Part shown: positions 36,997 through 45,596 of the stretch, in pieces
How positions within the stretch are numbered: position 1 is the stretch's first letter
Layout of the letters: the number at the start of each line of letters is the position of its first letter
Source of the DNA: Lysobacterales bacterium
GTDB lineage: Bacteria; Pseudomonadota; Gammaproteobacteria; Xanthomonadales; SZUA-5
Reading direction: 5' to 3'
NCBI GenBank assembly: GCA_022841325.1
Contig: JALHRS010000030.1
Coordinates: forward strand, 1-64,000
DNA: 64,000 nt
Notes under the pieces: model-generated
The model's input: only the letters and a program-made list of their open reading frames with translations
Databases searched by the model: none
Told to the model about the DNA's origin: nothing
Position numbers and translations under genes: made by a program

Positions 36997-37758
36997 TTAT
37001 CCTGAGGTGCGTGCAGAACTGGCCTGCACCGGCGTGGCACCGCGTTCCAGCAGCGACAGGGTCAGGGCCAGGATGCTCTCGATGTCGCGCTGCTGCTCGC
37101 GACTGATGCCGTGTCCGGCCCGCAGCAGCGACTCAAGCACGCCGCTGGCTTGTCCCAGGCGATCGCACCCGGTCAGGGCGCAGGCAGCGCCGAGGCGGTG
37201 CAGGTGGCTGAGTGATGTAGCCAGAGCCCCAGGCTGCGGCAGGGTAGAGATCCAGTGCTCGGCCGTCTGCAGTTCCTTCAGCAGCATCAGTCGCAGCGCT
37301 TGCAGGGTTTCGATACGACCACCGAGGCGGGTCAGCGCGGGCTGGTCACTGAGCACAGGCAACTCGGCTGTCTGCGCTTCATCCTCGCTCCCGGCGGCCA
37401 GCGCAGCCAAAGCCCCGGTCCCGATTTCCAGCCAGGCCAACAGCCGGCCCTGATCCACGGGTTTGCGCAGAAAGACCACGCCTCCGGGCAAGGCCGTGCC
37501 CGAGAGTTCGTCGCCGGAGGTCAGCAACGCCGGCCACGGCAGCGGCTGCGAACGCTGCTGCAACCACTGCAAACCATCGCCATCGGGCAGCCGCCGGTCG
37601 ATGATGATGCGATCGAATCCGCCATTCGCCAGTTGCGATTGGGCGTGGTCCAGGCAGGCACTGAGTGCAGCGATGTGGCCGCGCGAGCGCAGCAGCTCAA
37701 GCAGCCAGGTGGCGGCTATCGGATCGTCGTCGACGATCAGGCAGGTGAGGGCGGTCAT
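36997..37758 (-). CDS. Receiver-Hpt two-component protein
   Basis: A 253-residue soluble protein. Residues 1-120 are a receiver: LIVDDDP acidic pocket, phospho-acceptor Asp in IIIDRRLPDGDG (about residue 54), and Lys in VFLRKPVD. Residues about 140-245 look like an Hpt phosphotransfer domain with His in LSHLHRLGAACALTGC. No output domain, so it would relay phosphate between a kinase and a response regulator, neither encoded nearby. Divergent from rlmD. Confidence 0.82.
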   Translation of the reverse strand: MTALTCLIVDDDPIAATWLLELLRSRGHIAALSACLDHAQSQLANGGFDRIIIDRRLPDGDGLQWLQQRSQPLPWPALLTSGDELSGTALPGGVVFLRKPVDQGRLLAWLEIGTGALAALAAGSEDEAQTAELPVLSDQPALTRLGGRIETLQALRLMLLKELQTAEHWISTLPQPGALATSLSHLHRLGAACALTGCDRLGQASGVLESLLRAGHGISREQQRDIESILALTLSLLERGATPVQASSARTSG

Positions 37759-37787
37759 GGAGGCAGCATAGTCGCGGCCGACTCAAT

Positions 37788-39146
37788 GTGACAGAAGGTC
37801 GCGCCCGGACGGCCAGTACGCTAGATTGCTGCGTTTGCATTGACAGGCTGGACCGTACATTGGAATTGCTGATACAGGATCTCGCCCATGATGGGCGCGG
37901 CATCGCCCGGGCCGGACAGAAGGCCGTATTCGTCTCCGGCGCCTTGCCGGGAGAGCGGGTGCTGGCGCATGTGGTCAAGCGCCATCGTCAATACGACGAT
38001 GCGGTGGCTGACGAGATTCTGGAAGCCAGTCCCGACCGCATCCAGCCGCATTGCGCCCATGCCCAGATCTGTTCGGGCTGCAGCCTGCAGCATCTGTCGC
38101 CGCAGCAGCAAATCGAATTCAAGCAGAAACACCTGATCGACAACCTCGAGCGCATCGGCAAGGTCAGCCCGCAGCGTTTGCTGCCACCGCTGCAGCGCGA
38201 TATCTGGGGCTACAGACGCAAGGCCCGGCTGTCGGTGCGCCATGTCGAAAAAAAGGGCAAGGCGCTGGTCGGCTTTCGTGAGGCCAACGGCCGCTATGTG
38301 GCCGAGTTGCAGCACTGTCCGGTGCTGGATGAGCGGGTGGGCCCGTTGCTGGGGGCCTTGTCGGCGCTGGTGACGAACATGGATGCCCGCGCCTCGATCC
38401 CGCAGATCGAGGTCGCCGCCGCCGAGCGCGCGGTGCTGGTGTTTCGCCATCTGCATCCGCTGTCGGCCGGCGATCGCGCCCGTCTGCGCCAGTTCGGGCT
38501 GGATCACGGGCTCGACATCGTGCTGCAACCGGCCGGCAATGACAGTCTGGTCGACCTCGATGGCGCCGCGCCCGCTGCGCTCAGCTACGCCATCGACGAC
38601 ACGCTGTCACTGCAGTATCTGCCGCTGGACTTCGTGCAGGTCAACGACAGCATCAACCGCGCCATGATCGTGCAGGCGCTGGAACTTCTGGCCGTGGGGC
38701 CCGCGGACCGCGTGCTCGATCTCTATTGCGGGCTGGGCAATTTCACCTTGCCGCTGGCCCGTCAGGCGGCCTCGGTTTTTGGAGTGGAGGGCGATGCCGG
38801 TCTGATCGAGCGCGCCCGTGCCAATGCCAGCCGCTGTGGCATCGCCAACATCGACTATGCCGTCGCCGATCTCAGCCTTGATCACAGTGGTGCCGCCTGG
38901 GCGCAGGGCGATTACAGCCGCATGCTGCTGGATCCGCCGCGTGCTGGCGCCGAAGCGGTGTTCGACTATCTGCCCGGGTCCGCCGTGGAGCGTCTGGTGT
39001 ATGTCTCCTGTCATCCCGGCACACTGGCCCGCGACACCGCCATGCTGGTGCAGCGCAAGGGTTTCGATCTGATTGCCGCCGGCGTCATGGACATGTTTCC
39101 GCACACCGCCCATGTCGAAAGCATGGCCTTGTTCGTGCGCCGTTGA
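37788..39146 (+). CDS. rlmD: 23S rRNA m5U1939 methyltransferase RlmD
   Basis: About 452 residues; SAM-dependent Fe-S RNA methyltransferase. GTG at 37788 is the frame's first start; a TTG at 37860 just before the TRAM domain is possible, so the start is uncertain. TRAM domain: LIQDLAHDGRGIAR...VSGALPGERV. Iron-sulfur Cys: CAHAQICSGC and later QHCPVL. Methyltransferase: LDLYCGLGNFTLPLA, DPPRAGAEAV, and catalytic Cys in VYVSCHPGTLARD. No relA follows as in E. coli. Confidence 0.93.
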   Translation: MTEGRARTASTLDCCVCIDRLDRTLELLIQDLAHDGRGIARAGQKAVFVSGALPGERVLAHVVKRHRQYDDAVADEILEASPDRIQPHCAHAQICSGCSLQHLSPQQQIEFKQKHLIDNLERIGKVSPQRLLPPLQRDIWGYRRKARLSVRHVEKKGKALVGFREANGRYVAELQHCPVLDERVGPLLGALSALVTNMDARASIPQIEVAAAERAVLVFRHLHPLSAGDRARLRQFGLDHGLDIVLQPAGNDSLVDLDGAAPAALSYAIDDTLSLQYLPLDFVQVNDSINRAMIVQALELLAVGPADRVLDLYCGLGNFTLPLARQAASVFGVEGDAGLIERARANASRCGIANIDYAVADLSLDHSGAAWAQGDYSRMLLDPPRAGAEAVFDYLPGSAVERLVYVSCHPGTLARDTAMLVQRKGFDLIAAGVMDMFPHTAHVESMALFVRR

Positions 39147-39180
39147 GTTGCCAGGCGCCCAAGCCGATCAGGACCTGTAG

Positions 39181-39654
39181 ATGGCCATCGAAATCGAACG
39201 CAAGTTCCTGCTCAGGGGTGAGGATTGGCGCCAGCAGGTGCAGCGCAGTGCCTACATGGCGCAAGGTTATCTGGGTGGTACCCGGGCCTCGGTGCGGGTG
39301 CGGGTCAGTGGCGATCAGGCCTGGCTCAACATCAAGAGCCAGACCCGCGGCAGCACCCGCCTTGAGTTCGAGTATCCGATTCCGCGGGCGGACGCCGAGG
39401 TTCTGCTGGAACAGCTGGCGGATGGTCCGGTGGTCTCCAAGACCCGGCACTACGTGGAGATCGGCAGCCATGTGTTCGAGATCGACGAGTTCGACGGCGC
39501 CAATCAGGGTCTGATCGTGGCTGAAATCGAGGTTGGCAGCGCCGATGAGGATTTCCCCAGGCCGTCCTGGCTGGGCCTGGAGGTGACCGAGGATATGCGC
39601 TACTACAACCTCAGTCTGGTCAAGCGCCCTTTTACCCAGTGGGAGCAGTCATGA
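39181..39654 (+). CDS. CYTH-domain triphosphatase
   Basis: A 157-residue single-domain CYTH protein. The N-terminal EIERKFLL signature is intact; then ASVRVRVSGDQAWLNIK, EFEYPIP, SKTRHYVEIG, FEIDEFDGAN and AEIEVGS line the tunnel with Lys/Arg and Glu. Bacterial stand-alone CYTH proteins hydrolyse inorganic triphosphate or nucleoside triphosphates. Overlaps nagZ by 4 nt, the first link of a four-gene coupled run. Confidence 0.92.
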   Translation: MAIEIERKFLLRGEDWRQQVQRSAYMAQGYLGGTRASVRVRVSGDQAWLNIKSQTRGSTRLEFEYPIPRADAEVLLEQLADGPVVSKTRHYVEIGSHVFEIDEFDGANQGLIVAEIEVGSADEDFPRPSWLGLEVTEDMRYYNLSLVKRPFTQWEQS

Positions 39655-40670
39655 GTGCCCTGATGATCGGTATTTCCGGTGCCGAGCTTGGCGCCGACGA
39701 GCGCGAGTGGCTGGTGCACCCGGCGGTCGCCGGCGTGATTCTGTTCAGCCGCAACTATGCGAACCGGGCCCAACTCGCCGATCTCTGCGCGCAGATTCGG
39801 GCGCTGGCGCCGGACAGCATCATTGCGGTGGATCAGGAAGGCGGGCGGGTGCAGCGTTTCCGCGAGGGCTTCACGCCGCTGCCGCCGCTCGCCGGCATCG
39901 GCCAGTTGCACCAGCGATTACCCGCAGCGGCGCGGCGCGCGACCCGCTTGCACGCCGAAATCATGGCGGTGGAGATTCTGGCGGCGGGGCTGGACCTCAG
40001 CTTTGCCCCGGTGGCCGATCTCGGTCGCGGCAATCTGGCGATCGGCGATCGCGCCTTCGACGCCGATCCCGAGGCCTGCGCGCAGCTGGCAACGCTGTAC
40101 GCCGACACCCTGCAGGCCGTCGGCATGCCGGCCACGCTGAAACACTTTCCCGGTCACGGCAGTGTGCTGGCCGACACCCATCATGACCGCGCCATCGACA
40201 GCCGCACGCCGGCCGAGATCTTCGATCAGGATCTGTTGCCCTTTGTGACCGGCATGCTGGCTGGCGCGCGGGCGGTGATGATGGCGCACGTCGAGTACCC
40301 GAACGTCAGTTCCGAGGCAGCGGGTTATTCCCGCTACTGGATCCAGGACGTGCTGCGTCAGGCCCTGGATTTCCGCGGCGTGGTGATTTCCGATGACATC
40401 GGCATGGTTGCGGGCGCCGCGCTGGGGGCGGTCGGGGATCGGCTCCGCGCCCATCGTGACGCAGGCTGTGATCTGATCCTGGTGTGCGCCCCGGACCTGG
40501 TGCCGACTGCGCTGGATGCTGCCGGCGCGCTGCGCCTGCGTGCCACCACCCGACTCAGTCGAGCTCTGCGTGGTCGCCTGCGGGCGCCACTGCGACGGGC
40601 CTTCGAAAGCTCGACTTGGCCTGACCGCGCCGCTAGGCTGGGCGCTTTGCTGGAGTTGATGGATCCATGA
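39651..40670 (+). CDS. nagZ: Beta-N-acetylhexosaminidase NagZ
   Basis: A 339-residue cytosolic glycoside hydrolase family 3 enzyme releasing GlcNAc from anhydro-muropeptides in cell-wall recycling. ATG at 39651 overlaps the CYTH stop. Signatures: VAGVILFSRNYAN, IAVDQEGGRVQRF, KHFPGHGSVLADTHHD (catalytic His-Asp dyad), and VVISDDIGM with the nucleophile Asp. Overlaps hpt by 4 nt. The nagZ-hpt-mtnP neighbourhood is conserved in related bacteria. Confidence 0.97.
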   Translation: MSALMIGISGAELGADEREWLVHPAVAGVILFSRNYANRAQLADLCAQIRALAPDSIIAVDQEGGRVQRFREGFTPLPPLAGIGQLHQRLPAAARRATRLHAEIMAVEILAAGLDLSFAPVADLGRGNLAIGDRAFDADPEACAQLATLYADTLQAVGMPATLKHFPGHGSVLADTHHDRAIDSRTPAEIFDQDLLPFVTGMLAGARAVMMAHVEYPNVSSEAAGYSRYWIQDVLRQALDFRGVVISDDIGMVAGAALGAVGDRLRAHRDAGCDLILVCAPDLVPTALDAAGALRLRATTRLSRALRGRLRAPLRRAFESSTWPDRAARLGALLELMDP

Positions 40671-41206
40671 GCAAACTCGATTACCAGACGGCGCTGGAAC
40701 GCGCCGATCTGCTGCACGACCGGCCAGCACTGGAGGCGGCGCTGGACCGCATGGCGGCTGAAATCAGCGAACGCCTGAAGGGTCAACGTCCGATCTATGT
40801 CACGGTCTTGACTGGTGGTCTGATCACGGCCGGCATGCTGGCACCGCGGGTGGATGTCGATCTGGACTTCGATTATGTCCATGTCACCCGCTATCACGGC
40901 GAGACCAAGGGCGGTGAACTGCACTGGAAGGCGCGCCCGCGATACGATTTCGCCGGCCGTCCAGTGATTTTCGTCGACGATATCCTCGATGAAGGCCACA
41001 CGCTGGATGCGCTGAAAAAGCATGCGCTCAGTGCCGGCGCCACTGCGGTCTACATCGCCGTGCTGGTCAAGAAGGAGCACGATCGCTGCGTGCCTGGCGT
41101 CGTGGCCGATTTCGTCGGCCTGACCGTGCCCGATCGCTATGTCTTTGGCTTCGGCATGGATTTCGAAGAGCACGGACGCAGCCTGTTCGGGATCTACGCC
41201 ATATGA
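40667..41206 (+). CDS. hpt: Hypoxanthine-guanine phosphoribosyltransferase
   Basis: A 179-residue purine salvage enzyme making IMP/GMP from hypoxanthine/guanine and PRPP. PRPP loop VIFVDDILDEGHTL is intact; VTVLTGGLITAGML, DFDYVHVTRYHGETKGG and KKEHDR are family motifs. Overlaps both neighbours by 4 nt. Downstream mtnP releases hypoxanthine if it uses methylthioinosine, giving Hpt its substrate. Confidence 0.95.
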   Translation: MSKLDYQTALERADLLHDRPALEAALDRMAAEISERLKGQRPIYVTVLTGGLITAGMLAPRVDVDLDFDYVHVTRYHGETKGGELHWKARPRYDFAGRPVIFVDDILDEGHTLDALKKHALSAGATAVYIAVLVKKEHDRCVPGVVADFVGLTVPDRYVFGFGMDFEEHGRSLFGIYAI

Positions 41207-41952
41207 GCCGAGCGGATATCGGGATCATTGGTGGCACCGGCTTCGGCCGTCTGGCCGAGCTGCAGTCGGCGCAGGCGCTGGATCTGGACACCGCCTATGG
41301 CCAGCCTTCGAGTCCGGTGCTGGTCGGTAGCATGGCTTCGGTGCCGGTAGCCTTTCTGGCGCGCCATGGCACGCCGCACCGCATCGCGCCGCATCGCGTC
41401 AATTATGCGGCCAATATCGCGGCGCTGAAGGCGGTCGGGGTCCGTCGGATCATCGCCATCAATGCGGTGGGCGGCATCGCCGAGTGGGCGGGACCTGGCG
41501 TGCTGGCGCTGCCGGATCAGCTCATCGATTACAGTCATGGTCGCATCAGCAGTTTCAGTGATGTCGAGGGGCAGGCAGTCGAGCACATCGATTTCACCGA
41601 CCCCTTCAGTCAGACCCTTAGGCTGAAGTTGCTGGAAGCGGCGCGAAGCGCGGCGATCGATCTGCACGATGGTGGCGTGCTGGCCGTGACCCAGGGGCCG
41701 CGCCTGGAAACCCGTGCCGAGATCGTGCGTCTGGCGCGCGACGGCTGTGATCTGGTCGGCATGACCTCGATGCCCGAGGCCGCGCTCGCCCGCGAAGCCG
41801 GCATCGACTACGCCGCCATTGCCGTGGTTGCCAATGCGGCTGCCGGCTGCGGCGGCAGCGAAGTCATCGGCATGCACGAGATCGAGCAGACGCTGGCGCA
41901 GGCCATGCACCGGGTGTTGAAGCTGGTGAATGCGCTGCTGCCGAGCCTGTAG
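41203..41952 (+). CDS. mtnP: S-methyl-5'-thioinosine/-adenosine phosphorylase
   Basis: A 249-residue trimeric-type purine nucleoside phosphorylase. IGIIGGTGF phosphate loop, RHGTPHRIAPHRVNY, INAVGGI, GPRLETRAEI, and VGMTSMPEAALAREAG. The closest characterised relatives beside nagZ (Pseudomonas aeruginosa) act on methylthioinosine, and the hpt partner argues for that here; methylthioadenosine use cannot be excluded. Its other product, methylthioribose-1-phosphate, is the substrate of MtnA at 2.5 kb. Confidence 0.92.
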   Translation: MSRADIGIIGGTGFGRLAELQSAQALDLDTAYGQPSSPVLVGSMASVPVAFLARHGTPHRIAPHRVNYAANIAALKAVGVRRIIAINAVGGIAEWAGPGVLALPDQLIDYSHGRISSFSDVEGQAVEHIDFTDPFSQTLRLKLLEAARSAAIDLHDGGVLAVTQGPRLETRAEIVRLARDGCDLVGMTSMPEAALAREAGIDYAAIAVVANAAAGCGGSEVIGMHEIEQTLAQAMHRVLKLVNALLPSL

Positions 41953-42012
41953 CGCGCTTGCGCCTGTGGTATCTATGTCGTCGGATTCATCCGATTTCAG
42001 GACGGTGCGCTG

Positions 42013-43695
42013 ATGGCCCAGCACGAGACCATGTCCAAGGTGGACACCGCATGGCTGCGGATGGAACGTCCCACCAATCTGATGATGATCACCGGCGTGG
42101 TCGTGCTCGACCATGCCATCGACGTGACCCAGCTCAAACGCGCGGTCGAGGCCCGCTTCCTGGCTTTCAGGCGCTTTAGCCAGCGCGCCGTCGAACTGGC
42201 CGGACAGTGGTTCTGGGAAACCGACGATTCCTTCGACATCAACTGGCACGTGCGCCGCGCTGCGCTGCCGCAGCCCTCCGGCAAGCCCGAACTGCAGGAA
42301 TATGTCAGCAATCTGGCCAGTTCGCCGCTGGATACCAGCAAGCCCTTGTGGCAGTTCCATCTGATCGAGAACTACGACGGCGGCGGCGCGCTGGTGATCC
42401 GCATCCATCATTGCTACGCCGACGGCATAGCCCTGGTGCAGGTCATGCTGTCGCTGATGGACAGCACGGCCGCTGGTCGCCATGACAAGCCGCATCCCAA
42501 ATCCAGGCTGAAGCAGGCCGGCGGGACCATCTTCGAGCGGCTGCTGGCGCCGGCGCGGCACAGCGTGGAGCATGCCGCCGAATTCGTGGAATCGGCACTG
42601 GGCATGGCCTTCGACTGGATGCGACATCCGGCCGGGGCGGCCGAATCGCTGCTGGATACCGCCCGGACGGGGACCCGCGAGGCTACCGAGATCGGCAAGG
42701 AGCTGATCCATGCCCTGACCCTGTCGGATGATCCGCCGACCCGCTTCAAGGGACGCCTCGGGGTGTTCAAGCGCGTGGCCTGGTGTGATCCGCTGCCGCT
42801 GGCCGAGGTCAAGGCCGCCGGCAAGGCGCTGGGTGCCACCGTCAACGATGTGCTGATGGCCTGCGCCGCCGGTGCCATGCGCGCCTACATGCTCGATCGC
42901 GGCGACGAGGTCGATGGGCTGAAGATCCGCGCGACCGTGCCGGTCAACCTGCGACCGCTCGAACATGCGCGTGAGCTCGGCAACCATTTCGGACTGGTGT
43001 TCCTGGATCTGCCCGTCGGCGAGCCCAATCCGGTGGCCCGGGTGCATGCGGTGCGCGCGAGCATGAATGAGCTCAAGCATTCCAAGCAGGCTCTGGTCTC
43101 CTACGGTTTGTTGAGTGCGCTGGGCGTGGGCCCGGCCATGCTGCAGCGGCCGGCGCTGGAGATGCTGAGCCGCAAGGCCACCACGGTGGCCACCAATGTG
43201 CCGGGACCGTCGGCGCCCCTGTATCTGTGTGGCGGCCAGGTACGCGAAATGATGTTCTGGGTGCCACAGACCGGCTCGATAGCCATGGGCATCAGCATCC
43301 TGAGCTATGCCGATTCGGTCTATTTCGGGCTGATCTCCGACAGCAAGCTGGTGCCCGATCCGGAGCAGATCATCCAGCGCTTCGGTGCCGAACTGGAGAA
43401 ACTGCTGCTGATCGCGCTGATGCAGGAGGGTGATGAGCCGATCACGGCCGAGAGCGCCGAGCACATGCTGGCCGGGATGGCTGCATCAAAGGCAGCCGCA
43501 AGGCCGAAATCCGCTGTAAAGCCGAAATCTGCCGCGAAGCCCAAAGCCGCCGCAAAGCCCAAGGCCGCCGCAAAGCCCAAGGCCGCCGCAAAGCCCAAGG
43601 CCGCCGCAAAGCCCAAGGCCGCCGCAAAGCCCAAGGCCGCTGCAAAGCCGAAATCCGCTGCAATGCCCAAAGCCCCGAAGAAGGCTCGCACCTAG
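42013..43695 (+). CDS. Wax ester synthase/diacylglycerol acyltransferase
   Basis: A 560-residue WS/DGAT making wax esters and triacylglycerol from acyl-CoA. Catalytic HHxxxDG is H132-H133-CYA-D137-G138. Also PLDTSKPLWQFHLIE, a second conserved region VNDVLMACAAGAMRAY, PVNLRPLEH (PLW/ND-type motifs) and NVPGPSAPLYLCG. Unusual: residues about 490-560 form a tail of AAAKPK repeats ending APKKART, like histone H1 and the DNA-binding tails of PhaF/PhaM. The fatty acyl-CoA reductase at 49.0 kb would supply the alcohol. Start at 42013; an inner Met (42031) is possible. Confidence 0.94.
   Translation: MAQHETMSKVDTAWLRMERPTNLMMITGVVVLDHAIDVTQLKRAVEARFLAFRRFSQRAVELAGQWFWETDDSFDINWHVRRAALPQPSGKPELQEYVSNLASSPLDTSKPLWQFHLIENYDGGGALVIRIHHCYADGIALVQVMLSLMDSTAAGRHDKPHPKSRLKQAGGTIFERLLAPARHSVEHAAEFVESALGMAFDWMRHPAGAAESLLDTARTGTREATEIGKELIHALTLSDDPPTRFKGRLGVFKRVAWCDPLPLAEVKAAGKALGATVNDVLMACAAGAMRAYMLDRGDEVDGLKIRATVPVNLRPLEHARELGNHFGLVFLDLPVGEPNPVARVHAVRASMNELKHSKQALVSYGLLSALGVGPAMLQRPALEMLSRKATTVATNVPGPSAPLYLCGGQVREMMFWVPQTGSIAMGISILSYADSVYFGLISDSKLVPDPEQIIQRFGAELEKLLLIALMQEGDEPITAESAEHMLAGMAASKAAARPKSAVKPKSAAKPKAAAKPKAAAKPKAAAKPKAAAKPKAAAKPKAAAKPKSAAMPKAPKKART
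43546..43635 (+). repeat. 18-bp tandem repeat encoding AAAKPK
   Basis: Five perfect copies of GCCGCCGCAAAGCCCAAG, with degenerate copies on both sides (about 43490-43545 and 43636-43683), inside the WS/DGAT tail. The perfect identity at third positions suggests recent expansion by slippage or recombination; unit length keeps the frame. Confidence 0.9.
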
Positions 43696-43853
43696 CCCAA
43701 CGGTCTCGGCGCTGCCCGGGCGGGTCCGTGGACCGTGGCCAGGCACCCTGCGCAGTTCGTGAGTAAGCGCACAGACGCCACTTCGGGCTTACACTAAGGT
43801 GGCAGACAGCAGGCGCAGGTCGAACCTGTCAAACCACCTGAGCAGTTGATGCT

Positions 43854-43881
43854 TTGTGCTTGATTCTAAATGCCCTATCCT
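43854..43881 (+). promoter_or_regulatory. Candidate promoter of the P-domain gene
   Basis: TTGTGC (43854-43859), 16 nt, TATCCT (43876-43881), 36 nt before the ATG at 43917. Locally AT-rich within GC-rich DNA. Weak match to sigma-70. Confidence 0.35.
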
Positions 43882-43916
43882 ATGGTCATCTGACCCAGAA
43901 GGGCGGGAGGGCCAAA

Positions 43917-45299
43917 ATGGCCGAGAAGATCTTGAATCGATTGAGCCTGTCGGCAGTCACTCTGGCAGTGGCACTGGCGTGCGTGCCGGAGCCAGGGCAT
44001 GCCCAGGCGCAGAACTTCCAGATGCGCTTGGACCGGGCGATCGTCTACACGCCACTCTATCCCGGCGGATTTGCCGACACGGTGCCGCCGTACAGTATGT
44101 GTCGCTACAACGGCGATGGTAACAGTGGCATGGCACTGCGCTTCCGCTACACCTGGAACAACACCTTTCAGGAGTACATCTACACCGAACCTGGCTCTAC
44201 CTTCTATCCCTATTACTACATGCAGGGCGTCAATCCGAACCCGGCACTGGTGCCTGCGACCTCGGGCTTTGGCCCCGTTTACAAGGACGTGGATGTTGGC
44301 CTGCTGACCGGCCCGGTGAACACCCTCGGCGTGCATACGCTCACCTTCCGCGGTCGCACCTCAGGATTCTTCGGTCAGCCCGTCATGACGGCTTCTCTGC
44401 CAGTGCAGATCGAAACGTTGTTCGAGCCCTATCCCACGGTCTACCGTGAAGTGCCTGATGGCTCGCTGGATATGCCAACGCGTCCTTGGTTTGCCTGGAG
44501 TCAGTCGGGAACGCCCGAGAGCGTTCGTTTTGACGTCGCCCCGTGCAGCAATGTGGCGGCGACGAACAACTCCGAGTGCACCTCGTCAATGCCATTCGCA
44601 CCCACGACCACCGCCTGTGGCAGCAGCCTCTACTGCTCTTCAGGTACAGCGAATATCTTGCAACTGCCGATCACGCTGGCGCGCAACACGGCCTATGAAT
44701 ATCGAGTGATCGGTAGAAACATCTGCGGTCTCAGCGACGAGCTGGCGTCGACGCCGTCGCGGCCTTTCTTCCGCACCGCGCAGGCCTGTTTCACCAATGG
44801 CGGGTTCATTCCGGACGGTGGCACAGTGAACTTCGATTTCGCCACGGCCAGTCAGTTCCCGAATTCGCTGGCGCCCAATCTACGCGTGACCGTGCATGCC
44901 AATCACGCCCAGGTGAGTGACCTGCGCATTTCCTTGACCAAGACTTTTCCGGACGCGGCAGGGCCATTGTTGTTGTTGGATCGTCCCACCGGAGCAAACT
45001 GCTCCGGCCCTCGAATCCAGGCAGTTTTTCGCGACGGTGCCATCTCTGCGGTGTCGGCCTGCCGGAATCAGGAACCTGCCATCGGCGGCGCCATTTCTCC
45101 AGTGCAGAGTCTGGCTTCTTTCGCCCCAATCCAGGGCGGCGGAAACTGGCGGCTGACCGTGGAAGACACCAATGCCAACGGCAAGGCAGGATCGCTGCTG
45201 GAATGGTGCTTGTCGACCAATAACGAAGTTCCGATCTTCCCCGCCGCCTTTATAGATCCGATCATCTGGGGCAACGGCTTCGAGACTGTCAGCCCCTGA
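43917..45299 (+). CDS. Secreted P/Homo B-domain protein
   Basis: A 460-residue exported protein. ATG at 43917 has GGGAGG 6 nt upstream; a signal peptide ends near GHAQA-QNF. Residues about 25-280 are an uncharacterised Tyr/Pro-rich beta region with several Cys. Residues about 300-440 resemble the proprotein-convertase P domain: IPDGGTVNFDF, LRVTVHANHAQVSDLRISL, GNWRLTVEDTNANGKAGSLLEWCL. The protein ends IDPIIWGNGFETVSP; a similar terminal I-F-x-(D/N)-G-F-E motif recurs in secreted proteins of this order. No protease domain is visible, so the role may be adhesion or surface binding. Confidence 0.8.
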   Translation: MAEKILNRLSLSAVTLAVALACVPEPGHAQAQNFQMRLDRAIVYTPLYPGGFADTVPPYSMCRYNGDGNSGMALRFRYTWNNTFQEYIYTEPGSTFYPYYYMQGVNPNPALVPATSGFGPVYKDVDVGLLTGPVNTLGVHTLTFRGRTSGFFGQPVMTASLPVQIETLFEPYPTVYREVPDGSLDMPTRPWFAWSQSGTPESVRFDVAPCSNVAATNNSECTSSMPFAPTTTACGSSLYCSSGTANILQLPITLARNTAYEYRVIGRNICGLSDELASTPSRPFFRTAQACFTNGGFIPDGGTVNFDFATASQFPNSLAPNLRVTVHANHAQVSDLRISLTKTFPDAAGPLLLLDRPTGANCSGPRIQAVFRDGAISAVSACRNQEPAIGGAISPVQSLASFAPIQGGGNWRLTVEDTNANGKAGSLLEWCLSTNNEVPIFPAAFIDPIIWGNGFETVSP

Positions 45300-45320
45300 G
45301 CGCTTACCACCGGGCGAGCT

Positions 45321-45432
45321 AAGCAGCTAAGCAGCTAAGCAGCTAAGCAGCTAAGCAGCTAAGCAGCTAAGCAGCTAAGCAGCTAAGCAGCTAAGCAGCT
45401 AAGCAGCTAAGCAGCTAAGCAGCTATGCAGCT
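45321..45432. repeat. 13-copy AAGCAGCT tandem array
   Basis: Thirteen perfect 8-bp AAGCAGCT units (45321-45424) followed by one variant, ATGCAGCT (45425-45432). The unit contains AGCT, so the array is rich in self-complementary sites. Perfect identity suggests active slippage. It begins 21 nt after the P-domain gene stop. Confidence 0.95.
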
Positions 45433-45596
45433 TGGCCGCTGCGCCGCCCCGTCGCCCCGTCGCCCCGTCGCCCCGTCGCCCCGTCGCCCCGTCGCCGTGC
45501 AAAGTAGCTGCGCACAAACTCCGGCGCCAGTTCGCCTCGTGCTTCCTCGATGTGCTGCTTCCAGAAGGCTAGCTCCTCTGAAACATGAATGAGCAC
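45423..45596 (-). pseudogene. Short leftward frame, possible gene remnant
   Basis: A GTG-initiated 57-codon frame reading VLIHVSEELAFWKQHIEEAR, then GELAPEFVRSYFARRRGDG, after which the sequence is translation of the CGCCCCGT array (GDGATGRR). The same frame stays open upstream for about 15 sensible residues (YFTSTEIATELLLK) before a stop, so it looks like the tail of an older protein broken upstream. Not recognised. Could be fortuitous. Confidence 0.35.
45445..45492. repeat. Six-copy CGCCCCGT tandem array
   Basis: Six perfect 8-bp CGCCCCGT units, 12 nt after the AAGCAGCT array. Two unrelated octamers arrayed side by side; the second resembles the GTGCCCC heptamer family with one extra base. 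Confidence 0.95.

Noticed and set aside
41194-43464. 756-codon leftward frame opposite mtnP and WS/DGAT
   Set aside because: Antisense shadow of two well-supported genes; composition Gln/His/Arg-rich.
43320-43691. Leftward frame with repeated AAALGF units
   Set aside because: Complement of the 18-bp repeat encoding the WS/DGAT tail; the tail frame continues a conserved enzyme.
45321-45492. CRISPR array
   Set aside because: The 8-bp units are contiguous with no spacers, so these are simple tandem repeats.
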